From Candidatus Thermokryptus sp. (GTDB taxonomy: Bacteria; Bacteroidota; Ignavibacteria; Kryptoniales; Kryptoniaceae), in NCBI GenBank assembly GCA_028276305.1, contig JAPYWO010000065.1, positions 1 through 6,771 on the forward strand: 6,771 nt of DNA. The letters are read 5' to 3'. The position numbers and the translations under genes are program-made. Of this stretch, positions 1 to 4,376 are shown piece after piece. The first letter of the stretch is position 1. Every line of letters starts with the position of its first letter. The notes beneath the pieces are model-generated. The model was given only the letters and a program-made list of their open reading frames with translations. It was not told where the DNA came from and made no database searches.

Positions 1-1
1 A

Positions 2-1039
2 CGCACAAGTAACATTCTGTGGGGTTCTATTGATTTGTCATCAATAGATGAAATGGATTTCACAGATGAAGAAGTGAAAAAACTATGCTTACAACCAGGA
101 GACCTCCTTGTATGTGAAGGAGGAGAGGTCGGACGAACAGCCATATGGGAAGGTCAATTACCTGTTGTCCTTTACCAGAACCATATTCATAGGCTTAGGC
201 GCCGTAGCGACCAAATTGAACCGCGTTTTTTTATGTATTGGATGCAGGCTGCGTATCAAGTATTTCAGCATTATCAAGGTGCTGAAAGCCGAACCGCAAT
301 TCCAAACCTCTCAGGGAGCCGATTGAAGCAATTCATTGTTCCCCTCCCACCCCTTGAAGAACAAAAAAGAATTGTAGCTCGCATTGAAGAACTGATGACC
401 AGAATAAAAGAAGCCAGAAAACTAAGACAAGAATCAAAAGAAAAAACCGAACTCCTCTGGCAATCCGCCCTTGCCGAAACCTTCCCCAAACCCGGAACAC
501 AACTCCCAAACGGCTGGCAATGGGTGAAGTTGGGGGAAGTATTTAGGCTAAAAAACGGCAAGTTCATTCGAAAAAACGACCTGCAATCACAAGGTAATAT
601 CCCGGTTTACGGATCTAATGGTTTGCTTGGCTTCATAACTATTCCTTTGCTCACAGAAGGGAGGACTATAGTGATTGGACGTGTTGGGGCTTGTGGTGCG
701 ATTAATGTAGTTGATGCGCCGTGCTGGATATCTGATAATGCAATGTTTGTAGCTAAGTGGTTTATTGAATGTGATATAGAATACATTGCTTTGGCTCTGC
801 GCAACGTTGATTTCTCTTCACTTGCTAAAAAAGGGGCTCAACCTTCTATCTCACAAGAAGTTATTTACAATGTTCTCATCCCCCTCCCACCCCTTGAAGA
901 ACAAAAAAGAATAGTAGCGCACCTCCAAGCTCTCCAAGAAAAAATCAAATCCCTGAAAGAAAGCCAAACTCATACAGAAACTAAACTCAAAGAATTAGAA
1001 AACTCAATTTTAGACAAAGCATTCAAAGGCGAACTATGA
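2..1039 (+). CDS. hsdS: Type I restriction-modification specificity subunit HsdS (5'-truncated by window edge)
   Basis: HsdS directs the type I methyltransferase/restriction complex (HsdM, HsdR) to a bipartite DNA site, each half read by one target-recognition domain (TRD). The frame is open to the left edge (RTSNILWGSIDL precedes the TTG at 35), so that TTG is not the start and the N-terminus lies outside. Of 345 visible residues, 1-113 are the end of TRD1 (QPGDLLVCEGGEVGRTAIW), about 114-165 the first helical linker, about 165-293 TRD2 (LPNGWQWVKLGEV, IPVYGSNGLLGF) and 294-345 the second linker, ending FKGEL as many HsdS proteins do. PLPPLEEQKRIVA occurs at both 114 and 294, the classic internal repeat. 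HsdS is usually 400-450 residues, so roughly 60-100 are missing. hsdM and hsdR are not in the window; by usual gene order they may lie to the left. I see no frameshift. Family assignment is very secure; the DNA target cannot be read from this. Confidence 0.95.
   Translation, partial: RTSNILWGSIDLSSIDEMDFTDEEVKKLCLQPGDLLVCEGGEVGRTAIWEGQLPVVLYQNHIHRLRRRSDQIEPRFFMYWMQAAYQVFQHYQGAESRTAIPNLSGSRLKQFIVPLPPLEEQKRIVARIEELMTRIKEARKLRQESKEKTELLWQSALAETFPKPGTQLPNGWQWVKLGEVFRLKNGKFIRKNDLQSQGNIPVYGSNGLLGFITIPLLTEGRTIVIGRVGACGAINVVDAPCWISDNAMFVAKWFIECDIEYIALALRNVDFSSLAKKGAQPSISQEVIYNVLIPLPPLEEQKRIVAHLQALQEKIKSLKESQTHTETKLKELENSILDKAFKGEL
341..378 (+). repeat. hsdS linker direct repeat, copy 1
   Basis: This 38-bp stretch encodes PLPPLEEQKRIVA at the start of the first HsdS linker. 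It matches 881-918 at 37 of 38 bases (t at 373 against a at 913), exactly 540 bp apart and in the same frame. The protein motif is normal for HsdS, but the DNA-level identity gives a substrate for in-frame recombination between the two half-subunits. Confidence 0.9.
881..918 (+). repeat. hsdS linker direct repeat, copy 2
   Basis: This is the partner of the repeat at 341-378 and encodes PLPPLEEQKRIVA at the start of the second linker. Recombination between the copies would remove or add exactly 180 codons (linker 1 plus TRD2) without breaking the frame. The flanking bases differ at once (t at 340, c at 880), so homology is confined to the linker. Confidence 0.9.
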
Positions 1040-1091
1040 TAAATGAACCGTTTCAAAAATAGAAAAATTTTAAAACAAAACCACACCCAAA

Positions 1092-4000
1092 ATGTCACTT
1101 GAGGAATTAATAGAAAAAAGAAAACAATGGGTGAGATTTTCAAGGGAAAATAATTTTGATTTTGATAGCATTTTAGCCGGTCAATATTCCGACCCGTCTC
1201 ATTTCATCTACGAATTATTACAAAACGCTGAAGACGAAAACGCAAAACAAGTTAACATTAAGCTATTTGAAGACCGACTTGACTTCTACCATAATGGTAA
1301 ACCCTTTGACCTGAAGGATATTGATGGCGTTACAGGGATTGGAATATCCAAAAAGAAGGACGACCTCAACATGATTGGAAAATTCGGACTCGGCTTCAAG
1401 TCCGTTTTCGCCGTTACCCAAACCCCTTATATATTTTCCGGTGAATATAAAATAAAAATCACCGACTTCGTCATCCCCGAACCTATACAAGATGACTCCA
1501 TAACTTTAAATCAAAATGAAACCCTCATACGTATCCCCTTCAACCATAAATATCGCTCACAACAAGAAGTGTTTGAACTCGTTCAAAACCGCCTTCAAAA
1601 CCTCGGACTTAAAACATTGCTCTTCCTGAAAAATATAGAAGAAATTGAATGGCGATCACCCCTTTCAAAAGGACATTACCTAAAAGAAAAAATTGAAATA
1701 CCAAACGCAGAAAATACAGAAAGAGTAACTTTATTATCAGAAACCGAATCCGAAGAATATCTTGTTATAAGAAAACCGATAATAATAGAAGGGAAGAAAT
1801 TATCAGCCGAAATAGCTTATAAACTCGGAAAAGATGAAAATGGCGAAGAAAAAATCATACCCGAATCAAACTCAAAATTGATTGTGTTTTTCCCAACTGA
1901 AAGAGTCACCTTTCTAAACTTCGTCATTCAAGGACCCTTCAAAACAACCCCAAACAGAGAAAACATCCCTCTTGACGATGAACAAAATAAAATTATCCTT
2001 GAAGAGATTGGAAATCTTATCGCAGAAAGCTTAAATATCGTCAAAAACCTGGGTTACCTTGATGTGGATTTCCTGAACATTCTACCTATAAATAAAGAAC
2101 ACAGAAATGAACAAATTTACTCTGTCGCCTACGAAAAAGTAAAAGAAAAACTTCTCTCGGGAGAGCTTCTGCCAACATCAGACGGCTCCTTTACAAAAGC
2201 AAATGACGCACTTCTCGCAAGGGGAAAGGAATTAACCGAATTCTTAAACAGCAACGACATTCAATATCTGTTTTCAAGGAAAAACTGGTTGAGTACAAAT
2301 ATAACTCAAGACAAAACCCCAGATCTCAGATCTTATCTAATTCACGAACTTAAAATCCCGGAAGTTGACTTTGAAAGCTTCTCAAGAAAGATAACCGCTG
2401 AATTCTTACAAAGTAAATCAGATGAATGGATGATTGATTTTTATAAACTTCTTTTAAACCAAAGACACTTATGGGGTTACCCAAGAAGTATCTTGAGGAC
2501 TAAACCTATAATACGCCTTGAAAATAATGAACACATAGCCCCATTTGATAATAATGGTAAAATTCAAGTTTATCTCCCAGCTGAATCCAAATCCGAATAC
2601 AAAACCGTAAAACGCACCCTCACTGAAGACGAAGAATCTTTAAAATTTTTAAAAGAACTTGGCCTTGAAAAACCGAACCTATTTGATGAAATCAACCTAT
2701 TTGTCCTCCCGAAATATCGCAAGGAAAACCCAACAAAAGATGAAAAATACTTTGATGACTTTGAAAAACTATTGAAAGGATATGAAAGTATCCAAGCATT
2801 CAGAAAAAACGAATATATTAATTCTTTATCAGACGCCTCCTTCATCTATGCCGTTAAAAATGTTAACCCCGAGGAGAAAAAACTGTTAAAACCAAGCCAA
2901 GTGTATTTCAAAACCGAAGATTTAGAAACCTACTTCAATGGCTACCCCGTATATTTCGTCTGTGACGAACTTTACGACAAATTCGGCGAAGAAAAAGTGA
3001 GGAAATTTCTCACCGACTTAGGCGTTGATGATAAACCAAGACGAATTGAAATAGAAGGCAACTTAACTTGGGAAGAAAAGAAAAAATTACGAGGTGATAA
3101 CGGATGGTCCAGGGACATTTGCTTAAAAGATTACGAATATGATGGTTTGGATAATTTTATAAAGAACATAACCCCCGAAAGATCATTCTCGCTGTGGAAA
3201 CTACTCCTGAAAAGTGTTGAGCGTTTAAGTAGATTAGAAGCCGAGAAATTTTTTAAAGGTCTATATAAATGGTTTTACTATATTGAACATTCTGCTGAAT
3301 TTCCCGCCAAGTTTTTAAAAACACTAAAACAAGAAGCTTGGTTGCTTGACAAAGATGATAATTTTAGAAAACCTTTTGAGATTACTTTTTCCGAGCTATC
3401 AGATAGGTATATCAAAGAGAGCCCTAATATAGATGTTTTAATAAAAGCCCTTGAATTCAAACCCGATTTAATAAGTCAACTTCCAGAAAAAGATAGAAAG
3501 ATATTAGAAATCACAAAACAATATAACATCACGCCTGAAGAGCTTGAAGAATTTATTCGTAGTAAAATCCAATGGACTCCACAAGTTAAATCCGACGAAG
3601 CCCTTATAACTATAAGTGAATATGAACCAGAAGACATAAAACCCGATATCCAACCCACTGTGGTTGAAAATCACGGCGAATCAGAACATATACAAGAAAT
3701 TGAAGACAAAAAAATAATAAGGGGTAAAGAAAATCTCAAAATAATAGGAAGATGGGGTGAGGAATATGTCTATAATGCTTTGAAAACAAAATATCAAAAC
3801 CTTGGCGAAATAATTGAATCAGATTTGGGATTTAAAGTGGTAACTTCTGACCACAAAGAAATTGAAATTATATGGCTGAATAAGGTTCAAGATAAAGGCG
3901 AGGGCTTTGATTTTGTAATAAAAGAAAATCGCATGGAAATAGAATATATTGAAGTAAAAAGCAGAACAAGGGATGGGAGAGAACCAATTGAAGTCACCAA

Positions 4001-4181
4001 AAAACAATGGGAATTTGCTAAAGAAAAGGGGGATAAATATTGTTTCTATGTTGTCATAAACGCCGGCGAGATCAACGCCCAAATTCACATATTGAGAAAC
4101 CCATTTAAACTCTGGCAAGAAAACAAACTCTACCCAATCCGATTAATTTTAGATTACAAACACCCCATGCAACCCCAATAA
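1092..4181 (+). CDS. Sacsin-type Hsp90-like (GHKL) ATPase with C-terminal DUF3883/NOV_C domain
   Basis: This is a 1029-residue, probably cytoplasmic protein without signal peptide or membrane segments. The N-terminus is a Bergerat-fold ATPase of sacsin type: N-box ELLQNAEDENA at 41-51 (E41 and N45 match the catalytic Glu and Mg-binding Asn of Hsp90), a divergent G1 box HNGKPF at 67-72, and G2 box IGKFGLGFKSVF at 95-106. FPTE at 267-270 and FVIQGPFKTTPNRENIP at 277-293 are, from memory, also typical of this family. Residues 300-880 are mainly charged and helical, with no domain I can name. The C-terminus from 886 (GRWGEEY) resembles DUF3883, with D940 and E954-V-K956 fitting a PD-(D/E)XK nuclease-like core. 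ATG 1092 is the only ATG after the in-frame stop at 1071; no Shine-Dalgarno precedes it, only A-rich sequence. It starts 52 bp after hsdS, probably in the same operon. Related proteins occur in defence and R-M neighbourhoods; the exact activity is unproven. Confidence 0.9.
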   Translation: MSLEELIEKRKQWVRFSRENNFDFDSILAGQYSDPSHFIYELLQNAEDENAKQVNIKLFEDRLDFYHNGKPFDLKDIDGVTGIGISKKKDDLNMIGKFGLGFKSVFAVTQTPYIFSGEYKIKITDFVIPEPIQDDSITLNQNETLIRIPFNHKYRSQQEVFELVQNRLQNLGLKTLLFLKNIEEIEWRSPLSKGHYLKEKIEIPNAENTERVTLLSETESEEYLVIRKPIIIEGKKLSAEIAYKLGKDENGEEKIIPESNSKLIVFFPTERVTFLNFVIQGPFKTTPNRENIPLDDEQNKIILEEIGNLIAESLNIVKNLGYLDVDFLNILPINKEHRNEQIYSVAYEKVKEKLLSGELLPTSDGSFTKANDALLARGKELTEFLNSNDIQYLFSRKNWLSTNITQDKTPDLRSYLIHELKIPEVDFESFSRKITAEFLQSKSDEWMIDFYKLLLNQRHLWGYPRSILRTKPIIRLENNEHIAPFDNNGKIQVYLPAESKSEYKTVKRTLTEDEESLKFLKELGLEKPNLFDEINLFVLPKYRKENPTKDEKYFDDFEKLLKGYESIQAFRKNEYINSLSDASFIYAVKNVNPEEKKLLKPSQVYFKTEDLETYFNGYPVYFVCDELYDKFGEEKVRKFLTDLGVDDKPRRIEIEGNLTWEEKKKLRGDNGWSRDICLKDYEYDGLDNFIKNITPERSFSLWKLLLKSVERLSRLEAEKFFKGLYKWFYYIEHSAEFPAKFLKTLKQEAWLLDKDDNFRKPFEITFSELSDRYIKESPNIDVLIKALEFKPDLISQLPEKDRKILEITKQYNITPEELEEFIRSKIQWTPQVKSDEALITISEYEPEDIKPDIQPTVVENHGESEHIQEIEDKKIIRGKENLKIIGRWGEEYVYNALKTKYQNLGEIIESDLGFKVVTSDHKEIEIIWLNKVQDKGEGFDFVIKENRMEIEYIEVKSRTRDGREPIEVTKKQWEFAKEKGDKYCFYVVINAGEINAQIHILRNPFKLWQENKLYPIRLILDYKHPMQPQ

Positions 4182-4199
4182 CCCCTAACTCCTCCCCTC

Positions 4200-4228
4200 T
4201 TGACATTTTCAAAGAAATTTTTTAACAT
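4200..4228 (+). promoter_or_regulatory. Probable sigma-70-type promoter for the propeller gene
   Basis: A perfect -35 box TTGACA (4200-4205) is followed after exactly 17 bp by TAACAT (4223-4228), which matches the TATAAT consensus at four of six positions including the key second A and final T. It lies 19 bp beyond the stop of the upstream gene and no terminator is visible before it. It predicts transcription starting near 4235 and makes the propeller gene an independent unit. It is not the TTTG/TAnnTTTG pattern of classical Bacteroidetes. Confidence 0.6.
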
Positions 4229-4234
4229 ATTCAC

Positions 4235-4376
4235 AGAATTAGAGTTCAAAACGGAGTTTTCGCCATGAACTCTCACGAACGAAAATTACGCCCATGCTGT
4301 TTTATTTCCTGCCGTTTTAACTTTCCACTTTCTCAAACCACAATCTTTATCAATAAAACCAAAAAGGGAGGTAACC
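4235..4376 (+). promoter_or_regulatory. Predicted 5' leader of the propeller gene, with a small upstream ORF
   Basis: About 140 nt separate the predicted transcription start from ATG 4377. Within it, GGAG (4253-4256) lies 8 nt before ATG 4265. That ATG opens a 60-codon frame (MNSHERKLRPCC...) ending at 4447, inside the signal-peptide region of the main gene and in another frame. The small ORF's start could be folded: AGAGTT (4241-4246) or GGAGTT (4253-4258) can pair with AACTCT (4268-4273), and AAAACGG (4248-4254) with CCGTTTT (4312-4318). I recognise no riboswitch. Translation of the small ORF is possible but unproven, and the peptide resembles nothing I know. Confidence 0.35.
4366..4371 (+). 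promoter_or_regulatory. Strong Shine-Dalgarno site for the propeller gene
   Basis: GGGAGG followed by TAACC leads directly into ATG 4377, leaving 5 nt between the motif and the start codon. This is close to the full anti-SD complement and fixes the start, since a typical signal peptide follows it. It contrasts with the ATPase gene at 1092, which has no visible SD. Confidence 0.85.

Noticed and set aside
35..37. TTG as the start of the hsdS frame
   Set aside because: The same frame stays open to base 2 and reads plausible HsdS sequence (RTSNILWGSIDL) before the TTG, so the gene continues beyond the left edge.
108..326. 72-codon + strand ORF inside hsdS
   Set aside because: It is in a different frame from the clearly coding HsdS frame, has no homologous character and no convincing start signal.
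274..804. Antisense ORFs (274-567 and 607-804) opposite hsdS
   Set aside because: Both lie opposite well-conserved HsdS coding sequence and their translations show no recognisable domain.
1263..4118. Antisense ORFs opposite the ATPase gene (1263-1490, 2570-2845, 3278-3460, 3476-3658, 3819-4118)
   Set aside because: They are Ser/Phe-rich shadows of an A-rich, Lys/Glu-rich gene on the + strand and have no motifs of their own.
4206..4223. Terminator after the ATPase gene (TTTC-AAA-GAAA then six T)
   Set aside because: The stem is only four weak pairs, and it lies in the spacer between the -35 and -10 boxes of a better-supported promoter.
4191..4371. CCTCCC (4191-4196) pairing with the SD GGGAGG (4366-4371)
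   Set aside because: The CCTCCC lies upstream of the predicted transcription start, so it would be absent from the propeller gene's own mRNA.
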